DNA of 49,077 nt from Burkholderiaceae bacterium (lineage in GTDB: Bacteria; Pseudomonadota; Gammaproteobacteria; Burkholderiales; Burkholderiaceae_C). The stretch is from the NCBI GenBank assembly GCA_028685665.1, contig JAQUDN010000004.1:1-49077 (forward strand). Reading direction: 5' to 3'. The translations under genes and the position numbers were made by a program. The notes beneath the pieces were generated by a model. That model worked only from the letters and a program-made list of their open reading frames with translations. It had not been told where the DNA came from and did no database searches. This document shows positions 33,744 to 42,784 of this stretch, piece by piece; positions within the stretch are counted from its first letter, which is position 1, and each line of letters starts with the position of its first letter.

Positions 33744-35879
33744 GTGTCTGCCCTTTCCTTCACCGTCCAGGTGGCCTTGCACACCCCGTCGCACAGCGGG
33801 GTCGGCGACCTGCTGAGCTATGCCTGCGAGCGCCCGCTGCCCCCCGGCACCCTGGTGCGCGTGCCGCTGGGCTCGCGCGAGGTGCTGGGCGTGGTCTGGG
33901 AAGCCGCCGAAGGGCCAGGCGACGGGCCCGCCGACCGGGCCCTGCGCCCGGTGGCGGGCGTGCTCGACGGCCTGGCCCCCCTGGATGCCGGCTGGCGGCG
34001 CCTGGTGGGTTTTGCGGCGCGCTACTACCAGCGCGCGCTGGGCGAGGTCGCGCTCGCCGCCCTGCCGCCGCAGCTGCGCGATTTGCGCCCCGAGCAGCTG
34101 GCCCGCCGCCTGCGCCGCCCGGGGCCGGCCGACGGGACCGCAGCAGAGACTATCAAAAACATAGCGCTCAGCGCAGAGCAGGAAAGCGTCAGAGCCCAAA
34201 TCTCTGCCGAAAAAGGCCCGTTCCTGCTGTTTGGCAGCACGGGCAGCGGCAAGACCGAGGTCTACCTGCGCTGCGTGCAGGAGGTGCTCGAAGCCGACCC
34301 GGGCGATGGCCTACCGGCCCAGGCGCTGGTGATGGTGCCCGAGATCAACCTCACGCAGCAGCTCGAAGAGCGCTTCACCTCGCGCTTTACCGGCCGCTTT
34401 GGCGCCGGCGCCGTGGTGTCGCTGCACAGCGGCATGACCCACCCCCAGCGCCTCAAGAGCTGGCTGGCGGCGCATTCGGGCCAAGCGCGCATCGTGCTGG
34501 GCACGCGCATGGCGGTGTTTGCCAGCCTGCCCGGGCTGAAGATGATCGTGGTCGATGAAGAGCACGACCCCAGTTACAAGCAGCAGGAAGGGGCCCGCTA
34601 CTCGGCGCGCGACCTGGCCCTGTGGCGCGGGCATGCCCAGGGCGCCAAAGTGCTGCTGGGCTCGGCCACGCCCTCGCTGGAGAGCTGGCATGCCAGCCGG
34701 CCCGCCACCCCCGAAGACCCGGGCGGCGGGCGCTATGTGCGCCTGCACATGCCCAGCCGCATTGGCGCGGGCGAGCTGCCCAAGGTGCGCCGGGTGGACA
34801 TGAACCAGCAGCCCCGGCGCACGGTGTTCTCGGCGCCGCTGCTGGCGGCCATCACCGAGCGCATCGCGCGCGGCGAGCAGTGCATGGTGCTGCTGAACCG
34901 GCGTGGCTACGCCCCGGTGCTGCACTGCGCCGACTGCGAATGGAAGAGCGACTGCCCCCACTGCAGCGCCTTTCAGGTCTTCCACAAGCAGGACCGCACC
35001 CTGCGCTGCCACCACTGCGGCTACACCGTGCGCGTGCCCTGGGCCTGCCCCGGCTGCGGCAGCCCCGACATCGCCCCGATCGGCCGGGGCACCGAGCAGC
35101 TCGAAGAACAGCTGGGCACCCTGCTGGCCGGCGTGCTGCGCCCCGACGGCCAGCCGGTCCGCATCGCCCGCATCGATGCCGACACCACCCGGCTCAAGGG
35201 CGCGCTGGAAAGCCAGCTCGCGCAGGTGCATTCCGGCGAGGTCGATGTGCTGGTGGGCACGCAGATGATTGCCAAGGGGCATGACTTCCGGCGCATCACG
35301 CTGGTGGCGGCCGTGCAGCCCGATGGCGCGCTGTTCTCCAGCGACTTCCGGGCGCCCGAGCGGCTGTTTGCGCTGCTGATGCAGGCCGGCGGGCGCGCGG
35401 GGCGCGATGCCGCCTACATGGCCGCACAAGGCAGCCGCTGCGAGATGTGGGTGCAGAGCTTTCACCCCAAGCACGCGGTGTTCGAGGCGCTGCGCCAGCA
35501 CGACTACCCGGCGTTTGCCGCCCAGCAGCTCCAGGAACGCAAGGACGCGGCCATGCCGCCCTTCGCCTTCCAGGCCCTGGTGCGCGCCGACGCCCGCACC
35601 CAGGAGGTGGCCCAGGCCTTTCTGAGCGCCGCCAGCGCCGCCGCCCACGCGGCCGGCCTGCCGGGGCTGGAATGGGTCACGCTCTACCCCGCCGTGCCCC
35701 TGGCCATCCAGCGGGTGGCCAATGTCGAGCGGGCGCAGATGCTGCTGGAAAGCCCCCACCGCGCCGTGCTCCAGCGCTTTCTGGCCGCCTGGCAGCCGGT
35801 GCTGCAGGCCACCCGCAGCCAGCCCGAACACAAAGGCCTGGTCCGCTGGCTGGTGGATGTGGACCCGCTGACGATCTGA
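33744..35879 (+). CDS. priA: Primosomal protein N' (PriA), replication restart helicase
   Basis: 711 residues, GTG start at 33744. Domains in order: the N-terminal 3'-DNA-binding domain (SFTVQVALHTPSHSGVGDLLSY), helicase Walker A FGSTGSGKTEVYL, a DEAH-type box VDEEHDPSYKQQEGARY, LGSATPSLESWHASR and the zinc-binding cysteine arrays CADCEWKSDCPHC and CHHCGY...CPGCGS. The helicase motif GTQMIAKGHDF is also present. PriA reloads the replisome at stalled forks. One copy of the dispersed repeat is inside the linker between DNA-binding and helicase parts (ETIKNIALSAEQ). It converges with the sfnR-like gene. Confidence 0.95.
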   Translation: MSALSFTVQVALHTPSHSGVGDLLSYACERPLPPGTLVRVPLGSREVLGVVWEAAEGPGDGPADRALRPVAGVLDGLAPLDAGWRRLVGFAARYYQRALGEVALAALPPQLRDLRPEQLARRLRRPGPADGTAAETIKNIALSAEQESVRAQISAEKGPFLLFGSTGSGKTEVYLRCVQEVLEADPGDGLPAQALVMVPEINLTQQLEERFTSRFTGRFGAGAVVSLHSGMTHPQRLKSWLAAHSGQARIVLGTRMAVFASLPGLKMIVVDEEHDPSYKQQEGARYSARDLALWRGHAQGAKVLLGSATPSLESWHASRPATPEDPGGGRYVRLHMPSRIGAGELPKVRRVDMNQQPRRTVFSAPLLAAITERIARGEQCMVLLNRRGYAPVLHCADCEWKSDCPHCSAFQVFHKQDRTLRCHHCGYTVRVPWACPGCGSPDIAPIGRGTEQLEEQLGTLLAGVLRPDGQPVRIARIDADTTRLKGALESQLAQVHSGEVDVLVGTQMIAKGHDFRRITLVAAVQPDGALFSSDFRAPERLFALLMQAGGRAGRDAAYMAAQGSRCEMWVQSFHPKHAVFEALRQHDYPAFAAQQLQERKDAAMPPFAFQALVRADARTQEVAQAFLSAASAAAHAAGLPGLEWVTLYPAVPLAIQRVANVERAQMLLESPHRAVLQRFLAAWQPVLQATRSQPEHKGLVRWLVDVDPLTI
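34149..34176. repeat. Dispersed AT-rich short repeat inside priA
   Basis: ACTATCAAAAACATAGCGCTCAGCGCAG, in frame, encodes TIKNIALSAE in the PriA interdomain linker. Surrounding codons are GC-rich, so the tract stands out as an insertion-like patch. Confidence 0.6.
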
Positions 35880-35889
35880 CGCGGCGGGT

Positions 35890-37017
35890 TCACCGCAGGG
35901 CCGAGATTTCCCGGCGCTTGATCAGGCGGGAACGCAGGACATTGCGGCTGATGCCCAGGAGCTTGGCAGCCTGCACCTGGTTGCGGTGGCAGAAGTCGAA
36001 GGCCGTGCGCATGACCGCCTCCTCGATCTTGTCAAACAGGCCGTCCGGCTCCTCCTCGAACAGGCTGCGCAGGGCGGCTTCCAGGGCCTGAAGGGGCAGG
36101 GCATCGTCGGGCAAGACCCCGTCCTCCGAGGCCGTGCGCTTGAGGGCCAGGGGCGACAAGTGCAGGTCATGGGCCGTGAGCACCTCCCCCGGGCAGATCA
36201 GCAGGGCATGGTGGATCACGTTCTCCAGTTCCCGAATGTTCCCGGGCCAGGCATGTTCGCGCAGCTTGCGCTCCGCCCCCGGATCGAGCTGGCTGGCGCC
36301 ATAGCCCAGGCGGCGGCGGTATTCATCAATGAAATAGCGGGCCAAGGGAAGGATGTCGCCGGGCCGGTCCCGCAGCGTGGGCAAAGCCAGGTGCACGACA
36401 TGCAGGCGGTAGTACAGGTCTTCCCGGAAATGCCCGGCCGCCACGGCGTCCTGCAAGCGCACATTGGTGGCGGCCACCAGGCGCACGTTGATGGGAATGC
36501 TTTTGCGCGAGCCCAGCCGCACCACCTCGCGCTCCTGCAGGACGCGCAGCAGCTTGACCTGGATGGACAAAGGCAGGTCACCGATTTCATCCAGGAAGAG
36601 CGTGCCGCCGTGGGCCGCCTCGAACCACCCGGGCTTGGCGCCAAAGGCGCCGGTGAAAGCGCCTTTTTCATGGCCGAACAGCTCGCTTTCGACCAGGTTT
36701 TCAGAAAACGCACCGCAGTTGACGGCGACAAAAGGCCCGTCCTTGCGGCGGCTCAGATCGTGCACATGGCGGGCAATCAGCTCTTTGCCCGTTCCCGTCT
36801 CGCCAATGATCAGGACATTGGCATCACTGGGGGCCACCATGCGGATGCGCTGCAGCAGGGCCAGGGACTGCGGATCTTCAAACACCTGGGCCGTCGCCCG
36901 GATCGACGTGGTGTGCTTGCGCGGATCGGGCAAGGTCAAAAGCCCGGGCGGCTCCCAGGACGGGGGGGACAGATCCGGCGCACTGAAAGCAGAAAGGGGG
37001 CGAAGGGTCGATGTCAT
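35890..37017 (-). CDS. sfnR: Sigma-54-dependent activator without receiver domain (SfnR type)
   Basis: 375 residues from ATG 37017. After a short N-terminus with no sensory domain, the AAA+ core has [15 protein letters not shown] (Walker A), [17 protein letters not shown] (the GAFTGA loop that contacts sigma-54), [12 protein letters not shown] (Walker B) and [16 protein letters not shown]. The end is a Fis-type helix-turn-helix ([20 protein letters not shown]). The lack of a receiver and the neighbouring sulfur genes match SfnR, which with sigma-54 activates dimethylsulfone use under sulfate limitation. Its ATG overlaps the stop of the flavoprotein gene upstream (ATGA), so the two are co-translated. 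Three sigma-54 promoters with a shared upstream repeat lie beside it. Confidence 0.85.
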   Translation of the reverse strand: MTSTLRPLSAFSAPDLSPPSWEPPGLLTLPDPRKHTTSIRATAQVFEDPQSLALLQRIRMVAPSDANVLIIGETGTGKELIARHVHDLSRRKDGPFVAVNCGAFSENLVESELFGHEKGAFTGAFGAKPGWFEAAHGGTLFLDEIGDLPLSIQVKLLRVLQEREVVRLGSRKSIPINVRLVAATNVRLQDAVAAGHFREDLYYRLHVVHLALPTLRDRPGDILPLARYFIDEYRRRLGYGASQLDPGAERKLREHAWPGNIRELENVIHHALLICPGEVLTAHDLHLSPLALKRTASEDGVLPDDALPLQALEAALRSLFEEEPDGLFDKIEEAVMRTAFDFCHRNQVQAAKLLGISRNVLRSRLIKRREISALR

Positions 37018-38237
37018 GAGTAGAACGTAGGCTGGGGGTGTTTCTGTTTCAGGGCCCACTCGCCGATCTCGCGCACCTTGTAGGCCACGGGGTCGTGCAG
37101 GGTATGGGTCCGCAAATTGCGCCAATGCCGGTCGAGCCGCAGGTCGCCATGGGTGGCGCGGGCACCGGCCACATCAAACATGCGCGTACAGAGATCCAGG
37201 CCGGTGCGCGTGGCCGCCACCTTGGCCGTGGCCACGGAGACGGCCACCTGGCCGCGCTCGGCCTCGGTCAGCGCCGCGCCCCGCAGCCAGGCGGCATCCA
37301 GCTGGTCGGCGGCGCGGTCCGCCAGCACACGCACCCCTTCAAGACCGACCCAGAAATCACCGTAGTGCTGCAGCACATAAGGATCGTCCTGCACATGGTC
37401 CACCCGGGCCTGGTGCCAGGGACGTGCTTCGTTCAAGGTGTAGTACCTGGCGTCCTGGAAGGCGGCCTCCGCAATCCCCAGATAGATATTGGCCAGGACC
37501 AGCTGCGAGACCAGCGGGCGCAGGCAGGCCAAGGGGGTGGACAGCGGCCCGGGATCGGACAGGACTTCGTGCCGCTCGATGCGCACTTTTTCAAAAACCA
37601 CGCTCCCGCTGTCCGTCTGCCGCTGGCCGATGTTGTTCCAGTCGGGCACCACGAAAACGCCGCTGCGGGCCGTGGGCAGCGCCGCGACCACCAGGGCGCC
37701 GGTCTGGGCATCCCGGGCGGACGCCACCAGCATCTCGGAATCCAGGGCCCCGGAACAAAAGCTCTTGGGCCCGGTGAATTCATGCCACGCCCCGTGGGGG
37801 CTGCTCACCGTGCGGTCGTCCAGCGGATTCAGGGCGTTCCCCCAGAACCAGCGATGGCGCGCGGTCTGCTCCATCCAGGGCTGCCATTGCGCGGGACGGG
37901 CGAACAAGCGCACGGTGGCCAGCATGAGGTGGTGGAAACCGAAGACATGCGCCAGCGAGCTGTCGCCCTGGGCCAGCCGGCGCACCACGTCCAGGGTCTC
38001 GCGCCAGCTTCCACCGCCACCGCCCCACTCCGCGGGAATGCTCAAGGCCAGCAGACCGCTGGCGCGCAGGAGATCCCGCTCGGCCTTGGGCGTCCCGCCC
38101 CGGGCATCGCGCTCGACCGCCGTGCGCGCAAAAAGCTGCGCCAGCCGGTCCGCCACCGCAGACGCGGCCTCCGGCTGCGGGGGCTGGGGCGGGGACGCCA
38201 GGACCGGGGAGCCCTCGGGAGAAAAAACAGAATTCAC
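37014..38237 (-). CDS. Acyl-CoA dehydrogenase/DszC-like flavoprotein
   Basis: About 407 residues; the start is taken at GTG 38237 ([14 protein letters not shown]), since the longer ORF has no plausible start near it. Segments [40 protein letters not shown] and the C-terminal [21 protein letters not shown] place it with acyl-CoA-dehydrogenase-like group D flavoproteins such as DszC and SfnB. These use reduced FMN and oxygen to attack organosulfur compounds, or act in an unclear way in sulfur acquisition. It is first in the sfnR operon and may feed the same pathway. Confidence 0.78.
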   Translation of the reverse strand: MNSVFSPEGSPVLASPPQPPQPEAASAVADRLAQLFARTAVERDARGGTPKAERDLLRASGLLALSIPAEWGGGGGSWRETLDVVRRLAQGDSSLAHVFGFHHLMLATVRLFARPAQWQPWMEQTARHRWFWGNALNPLDDRTVSSPHGAWHEFTGPKSFCSGALDSEMLVASARDAQTGALVVAALPTARSGVFVVPDWNNIGQRQTDSGSVVFEKVRIERHEVLSDPGPLSTPLACLRPLVSQLVLANIYLGIAEAAFQDARYYTLNEARPWHQARVDHVQDDPYVLQHYGDFWVGLEGVRVLADRAADQLDAAWLRGAALTEAERGQVAVSVATAKVAATRTGLDLCTRMFDVAGARATHGDLRLDRHWRNLRTHTLHDPVAYKVREIGEWALKQKHPQPTFYS

Positions 38238-38262
38238 GATGGAGGACGGCGTTGCGCACGGC

Positions 38263-38278
38263 TGCTGATGAGGCAGCA
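38263..38278. promoter_or_regulatory. Candidate SfnR enhancer site 1
   Basis: TGCTG-ATGAGG-CAGCA is an inverted repeat with 6-bp spacing. The same arrangement, TGCTG-N6-CAGCA, lies upstream of both other sigma-54 promoters of this locus. It is about 200 bp before the ssuD promoter and 26 bp before the start of the minus-strand flavoprotein gene, so it could also act in autoregulation. Confidence 0.6.
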
Positions 38279-38372
38279 ACTCTCTGCGTCCACCCCGGTT
38301 TGCACAATGATTTTTTGCGCATATGGATACATGATTTGCCTCTGCCGCAGCAGCCACGCCCCGCGCTGCACC

Positions 38373-38393
38373 CCCAGCAGCAACCGTGCTGGG
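38373..38393. promoter_or_regulatory. 7-7-7 inverted repeat in ssuD upstream region
   Basis: CCCAGCA-GCAACCG-TGCTGGG is a perfect inverted repeat of 7-bp arms. It uses the same half-site letters as the enhancer candidates in inverted order, so it may be a second regulator site, or a CysB/Cbl-type site; undetermined. Confidence 0.4.
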
Positions 38394-38462
38394 CACTTGC
38401 GGCCTCTGCAGCACAAAAGGCAGCACAAAGGCAGCGCAAGGCCGGGGCTGCAGGAGAAAAGA

Positions 38463-38479
38463 CTGGCACGTTCCGTGCT
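38463..38479 (+). promoter_or_regulatory. Sigma-54 promoter upstream of ssuD
   Basis: CTGGCACG-TTCC-GTGCT matches the -24/-12 consensus YTGGCACG-N4-TTGCW with one mismatch and the required 10 bp between GG and GC. It is about 38 bp before the ssuD ATG. Confidence 0.85.
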
Positions 38480-38517
38480 CAAGACACCCCCTGCTCCACT
38501 GCCCTGCCCCGTCCACC

Positions 38518-39651
38518 ATGCATCTCTTCTGGTTTCTCCCCACCCATGGCGACAGCCGCTACCTTGGAACCACCCACGGAGCCCGCGCCGTCGATCATGG
38601 CTATCTCAAACAGGTGGCCCAGGCCGCCGACCGCCTGGGCTACGAAGGCGTGCTGATTCCCACAGGCCGGTCGTGCGAAGACTCCTGGGTGGTGGCCGCG
38701 TCATTGATGCCCTTCACCGAGCGCCTGAAGTTCCTGGTGGCCATCCGGCCGGGCACCATCTCGCCCACCGTCTCGGCACGCCAGGCCGCCACCCTGGACC
38801 GCTTCTCCAACGGCCGCCTGCTCATCAACGTGGTCACCGGCGGCGACCCCGACGAACAGCAGGGCGATGGCAGCTTTCTGACCCACGCCGAGCGCTACGA
38901 GGTGACCGAGGAATTCCTGCGCATCTGGCGGGGCGTGGCCCGGGGCGAGACCGTCCATTTCCACGGCAAACACCTGCGCGTGGAAAACGCCAAGGCGCTC
39001 TATCCACCGATCCAGACGCCCTACCCCCCGCTGTGGTTTGGCGGCTCCTCGGAGCCGGCCATCGCCCTGGCGGGAGAGCAGGTGGATGTCTACCTGACCT
39101 GGGGTGAACCCCCTGCGGCCGTCGCCGAGAAAATCGCCCTGGCCCGCGCAGCGGCCGCCCGCCATGGACGGACCCTGAAATTCGGCATCCGCCTGCATGT
39201 GATCGTGCGGGAAACCAGCGCAGCGGCCTGGAAGGCCGCGGACGAACTCATCTCCCACGTCACCGACGACACCATTGCCTCGGCCCAGAAAGCCTTTGCC
39301 CGCTTTGATTCGGTGGGCCAGCAGCGCATGGCCGCCCTGCACGGGGGACGGCGTGACAGGCTGGAGGTCTCGCCCCATCTGTGGGCCGGTGTGGGACTGG
39401 TGCGCGGCGGGGCCGGCACGGCGCTGGTGGGCAATGCCGAGGAGGTGGCCGCACGCATCCGGGAGTACGCCGACCTGGGCATCGAGACCTTCATCCTCTC
39501 GGGCTACCCCCACCTGGAAGAGTCCTATCGCGTCGCCGAGCTGCTGTTTCCCCTGCTGCCCCTGGCCTACCGGCGCCCCACGGGCACCACCAACCTGACC
39601 GGCCCCTTTGGCGAAATGATCGCCAACGACCCAGTCCCCCAGCCTGTCTGA
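38518..39651 (+). CDS. ssuD: FMNH2-dependent alkanesulfonate monooxygenase
   Basis: 377 residues from ATG 38518, close to E. coli SsuD (about 381). The protein starts [20 protein letters not shown] and contains [56 protein letters not shown] and [16 protein letters not shown], all conserved in SsuD. The enzyme is a TIM-barrel luciferase-type oxygenase that releases sulfite from alkanesulfonates using FMNH2 from a separate reductase. It stands alone behind its own sigma-54 promoter. The reductase encoded at 44577 could supply FMNH2. Confidence 0.93.
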   Translation: MHLFWFLPTHGDSRYLGTTHGARAVDHGYLKQVAQAADRLGYEGVLIPTGRSCEDSWVVAASLMPFTERLKFLVAIRPGTISPTVSARQAATLDRFSNGRLLINVVTGGDPDEQQGDGSFLTHAERYEVTEEFLRIWRGVARGETVHFHGKHLRVENAKALYPPIQTPYPPLWFGGSSEPAIALAGEQVDVYLTWGEPPAAVAEKIALARAAAARHGRTLKFGIRLHVIVRETSAAAWKAADELISHVTDDTIASAQKAFARFDSVGQQRMAALHGGRRDRLEVSPHLWAGVGLVRGGAGTALVGNAEEVAARIREYADLGIETFILSGYPHLEESYRVAELLFPLLPLAYRRPTGTTNLTGPFGEMIANDPVPQPV

Positions 39652-39815
39652 GCGGGGGCCCGGCCCTCCGCCGTCTTCGCCCGCCGGCGTGCTCCCGGCG
39701 CCCCGGCCACCCGGGGCCAGGGCCAGCCCCGCCACGCCGGCCCGGGGCACCAGGGCCGCAGGCGCTTTTTCTCCGATCCAAAACCCCTTCCAGCGCCGTA
39801 GACAAGGCGGTTTGC

Positions 39816-39834
39816 GCTATCAAAAATGATGCGT
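39816..39834. repeat. Dispersed AT-rich short repeat, intergenic copy
   Basis: GCTATCAAAAATGATGCGT with an upstream AGCGCCGTAGACAAGGCG resembles the longer form of the element seen before tatD (CTATCAAAAAAATAGC, then GCGC segment). Confidence 0.5.
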
Positions 39835-39988
39835 CCTCCTGGCATCCCCAACGCGGACACCCCCAGTGCCCCGGTGCTGTGCCCGCACCCCCGCCCCGGC
39901 AGGGCGCAAGGCCGGCGGCCCCGGGGCCACACGGGGCGGCATGGCGCAGACGCACCCCGGCACGGGGCCCTGGCAGGGCGATCCGCCC

Positions 39989-40004
39989 TGCTGTTGGCGC
40001 AGCA
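39989..40004. promoter_or_regulatory. Candidate SfnR enhancer site 2
   Basis: TGCTG-TTGGCG-CAGCA, the same inverted repeat as sites 1 and 3. Its centre is about 92 bp before the -24 GG of the promoter at 40086, a normal distance for a sigma-54 enhancer. Confidence 0.65.
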
Positions 40005-40056
40005 ACCCGTCCGCAGAGTGCTGAAACACCAGCACGCCCATTCCCGGCATACGCGC

Positions 40057-40069
40057 TAAGTCGTTGATT
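40057..40069 (-). promoter_or_regulatory. Perfect IHF consensus site, promoter 2
   Basis: On the minus strand AATCAACGACTTA fits WATCAANNNNTTR without mismatch. It lies between the enhancer candidate and the sigma-54 promoter, 18 bp before the -24 GG, where IHF is expected to bend DNA. Confidence 0.7.
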
Positions 40070-40085
40070 TGCAAGGCACTTCAGG

Positions 40086-40102
40086 GTGGCACGGTCCTCG
40101 CT
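40086..40102 (+). promoter_or_regulatory. Sigma-54 promoter of the sfnB operon
   Basis: GTGGCACG-GTCC-TCGCT has GG and GC 10 bp apart and differs from YTGGCACG-N4-TTGCW at two positions. It is 80 bp before the flavoprotein ATG at 40182. Confidence 0.8.
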
Positions 40103-40181
40103 TATATCCAATACGTCGCATAAGACGGACGACTTCAAATCAGATGGCATATCAACCGAGGCCCCAGGAAGGAAGCAGCCC

Positions 40182-41426
40182 ATGAACCCCCGATCCACTC
40201 CCGCCACCGCCGCGTGGACGCCCAGTGAACACCCCGCCCTGGCGGCGAAGTTCCGGCCTGTTTTTCAGCGCATTGCCGAGACGGCCCTGGACCGCGAGCG
40301 CAACCGGGTGCTGCCCACAGAACCGATCCAGTGGCTGAAAGCGGCCGGCTTTGGCGCGGTGCGCGTGCCGACCGAACACGGGGGCGGCGGCGCGTCGATT
40401 CCCCAGTTGTTCCAGCTGCTGATCGAACTGAGCGAGGCCGACTCCAACGTGACCCAGGCGCTGCGCGGGCACTTTGCCTTTGTGGAAGACCGCCTGAATG
40501 CCCCTCCCAGCCCGGAGCGGGAGGTCTGGTTCCAACGCTTTGTGCAAGGGGACCTGGTGGGCAATGCCTGGTCGGAAGTCGGTGCCGTGGCGATCGGGGA
40601 CGTGATCACCCAAATTGCGCAGAAAGAGGGGCAGTGGGTGGCCAACGGCCGCAAGTTCTACAGCACCGGCAGCATTTTTGCGGACTGGATTGACCTGTAT
40701 GCCCGCCGTGCCGACAACCAGGCCGATGTGATCGCCGCCGTCAGCACCCACCAAAGCGGCGTGGTGCAGCACGATGACTGGGACGGCTTTGGCCAGCGCA
40801 CCACCGGCAGCGGCACGTCGGTGTACCACGATGCCCGGATCGATCCGGAAAACATCTTCCCGTTCGAAACGCGCTTCAAGTACCAGACCGCCTTCTACCA
40901 GCTCTTTCACCTGGCCACCCTGGCAGGCATTGGCCGGGCCATCGAGCGCGACGTGGGCCAGCAAGTGCGCGACCGCCAGCGCATCTACAGCACCGGCAAT
41001 GCCCCGCAGGTCAGCCAGGACGCGCAGATTCTGCAAGTGGTGGGGCAAATATCGGCGCTGGTCTACAGCGCACAGGCCATCGCCCTGCGGGCCACGCTGC
41101 CCGCGCAGCGCGCCTACGAAGCCCGCCTGCAGAACGACCCGGTGGCCGAGAAGCAGGCCAATATCGAGGCCGAAATCGAATCAGCCCAAGGCCAGATCGT
41201 GGTCTCGGAGCTGGTGCTGCGCGCAGGCTCCGATCTGTTCAACGCCCTCGGGGCCTCGGCCGCCAGCACGGCCAAGGCCCTGGACCGCCACTGGCGCAAC
41301 GCACGCACCGTGGCCTCGCACAACCCGATTGTCTACAAGGCGCGCATCGTCGGCGACTGGAGCGTGAACGGCACCGAGCCCCCCTATGTGTGGCAAATCG
41401 GCAACGGCCCGGGCCGCCCCCGCTGA
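40182..41426 (+). CDS. Acyl-CoA dehydrogenase/DszC-like flavoprotein
   Basis: About 414 residues from ATG 40182, preceded by GGAAGGAAG. Conserved segments are GFGAVRVPTEHGGGGASIPQ, GNAWSEVG, VANGRKFYSTGSIFADWI, WDGFGQRTTGSGTSVYHDAR and LDRHWRNARTVASHNPIVYK. The last motif is shared with the two other flavoproteins of this locus. It resembles DszC and other FMNH2-dependent sulfoxide or sulfone monooxygenases rather than a fatty-acid dehydrogenase. It is the first gene of a three-gene operon with sfnB and the NtaA-type gene; substrate unknown. Confidence 0.82.
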   Translation: MNPRSTPATAAWTPSEHPALAAKFRPVFQRIAETALDRERNRVLPTEPIQWLKAAGFGAVRVPTEHGGGGASIPQLFQLLIELSEADSNVTQALRGHFAFVEDRLNAPPSPEREVWFQRFVQGDLVGNAWSEVGAVAIGDVITQIAQKEGQWVANGRKFYSTGSIFADWIDLYARRADNQADVIAAVSTHQSGVVQHDDWDGFGQRTTGSGTSVYHDARIDPENIFPFETRFKYQTAFYQLFHLATLAGIGRAIERDVGQQVRDRQRIYSTGNAPQVSQDAQILQVVGQISALVYSAQAIALRATLPAQRAYEARLQNDPVAEKQANIEAEIESAQGQIVVSELVLRAGSDLFNALGASAASTAKALDRHWRNARTVASHNPIVYKARIVGDWSVNGTEPPYVWQIGNGPGRPR

Positions 41427-41518
41427 CCCCCCCTGCCGTGACGCCGGCCCCCAGGCCAGCGGCAACGGCGCCCTTTCGCTGTTTGTCTGTTCTTCCTTTT
41501 TTCTTGTTGGAGTTCACC

Positions 41519-42772
41519 ATGACCACTGAAACCCTGGACCGTCCGCGGGTCAACTCACCCGCCCCCTTTGCGGCACGCCCACGCCCCGCGCAAGCGGCAC
41601 ACACCATCCGCAGCGACAGCGAAGCCATCGCGGTCGCGCGCCGCCTGGCGGAAACGTTCCGTGCCGAATCGGCACTGCGCGACCGCGACGGCTTGCTGCC
41701 CCTGGACGAACTGGACGCGTATTCGCAAAGCGGCCTGTGGGGCATCACCGTGCCCAAGGCCTATGGCGGGGCCGGGGTGTCGTTTGCAACGCTGGCCCAG
41801 GTGATCCGCATCCTGGCCGAAGGCGACTCCAGCCTGGCACAGATCACCCAGAACCACCTGGCACTGGTCGGGCACATCGATCTGGACGCCACCCCCGCGC
41901 AAAAAGAAGAGCTGTTCGCCCTGGTACTGCAAGGCATCCGGTTCGGCAACGCGTTCTCGGAAAAGAACAGCAAGAACGTGGCCGACTTCGAAACCACGCT
42001 GGCGTTCGATGGCGACTTCGCCGTGGTGAACGGGCAGAAGTTCTACACCACGGGCGCCTTGCTCTCGCACATCGTGCCCATCGTGGCCGTGGACCCCGTG
42101 GAGGGCAAAGGCTATCTGGCCTTTGCCGAGCGCGACGCCCCGGGCCTGACGGTGCACAACGACTGGTCGAGCTTTGGCCAGCGCACCACGGCCTCGGGTT
42201 CGATCCAGATCGTGAACGTGCGCGTGCCGCGCAGCCGCCTGGTGCCAGTGGCCGCGTTCGAGCGCCCGACCGTGGCCGGGGCGGTCTCGCAAATCATCCA
42301 GGCTGCAATCGATGCCGGCATTGCCGCCGCCGCCATCGCCGAAACCATCGCCTTCGTCCAGACCCGCAGCCGCCCCTGGATCGACAGTGGCAAGACCTCG
42401 GCCGCCGAAGACCCCTTCACCATCAGCGCGATTGGCGATCTGACGCTGCGCCTGCATGCCGCAGAAGCCCTGCTCGACCGCGCAGGCCAGGCCATTGACG
42501 CGGCCCACGCCCACCCCAGCGAAGAGACCGTGAACGCCGCCACCCTGGCCACGGCAGAGGCCAAGGTACTGACCACCGAAGCGGCCATCCAGGCGAGCAA
42601 CAAGCTCTTCGAACTGGCGGGAACACGCGCGACGCTGGCCGAACACAACCTCGACCGCCACTGGCGCAATGCCCGCGTGCATACGCTGCACGACCCCGTG
42701 CGCTGGAAGTTCTACCACCTGGGGAACTTCCACCTCAACGGGGTCAACCTGCCCCGCCACCCCTGGAGCTGA
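41519..42772 (+). CDS. sfnB: SfnB family sulfur acquisition oxidoreductase
   Basis: 417 residues from ATG 41519, preceded by TTGGAG. The segments LWGITVPKAYGGAGVSFATL, AEGDSSLAQITQNHLALVGH, GNAFSEKNSKNVADFETTLA and NWSSFGQRTT-like WSSFGQRTTASGSIQIVNVR are characteristic of SfnB, an acyl-CoA dehydrogenase-like flavoprotein found in sulfone and sulfonate gene clusters. The end LDRHWRNARVHTLHDPVRWK repeats the motif of its paralogues. The exact reaction of SfnB is not established in general. It sits 93 bp after the DszC-like gene and 12 bp before the next, all under the promoter at 40086. Confidence 0.88.
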   Translation: MTTETLDRPRVNSPAPFAARPRPAQAAHTIRSDSEAIAVARRLAETFRAESALRDRDGLLPLDELDAYSQSGLWGITVPKAYGGAGVSFATLAQVIRILAEGDSSLAQITQNHLALVGHIDLDATPAQKEELFALVLQGIRFGNAFSEKNSKNVADFETTLAFDGDFAVVNGQKFYTTGALLSHIVPIVAVDPVEGKGYLAFAERDAPGLTVHNDWSSFGQRTTASGSIQIVNVRVPRSRLVPVAAFERPTVAGAVSQIIQAAIDAGIAAAAIAETIAFVQTRSRPWIDSGKTSAAEDPFTISAIGDLTLRLHAAEALLDRAGQAIDAAHAHPSEETVNAATLATAEAKVLTTEAAIQASNKLFELAGTRATLAEHNLDRHWRNARVHTLHDPVRWKFYHLGNFHLNGVNLPRHPWS

Positions 42773-42784
42773 GGAGCCGTTGCC

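Larger units (their letters stand above)
39652..40181. other. 530-bp noncoding control region
   Basis: Very GC-rich noncoding DNA between ssuD and the next flavoprotein gene. It holds a copy of the dispersed repeat (CGCTATCAAAAATGATGCG near 39816-39834), the enhancer candidate at 39989, an IHF site at 40057 and a sigma-54 promoter at 40086. No gene-like ORF was found. The GC-rich left part can fold and may end ssuD transcription. Confidence 0.6.
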
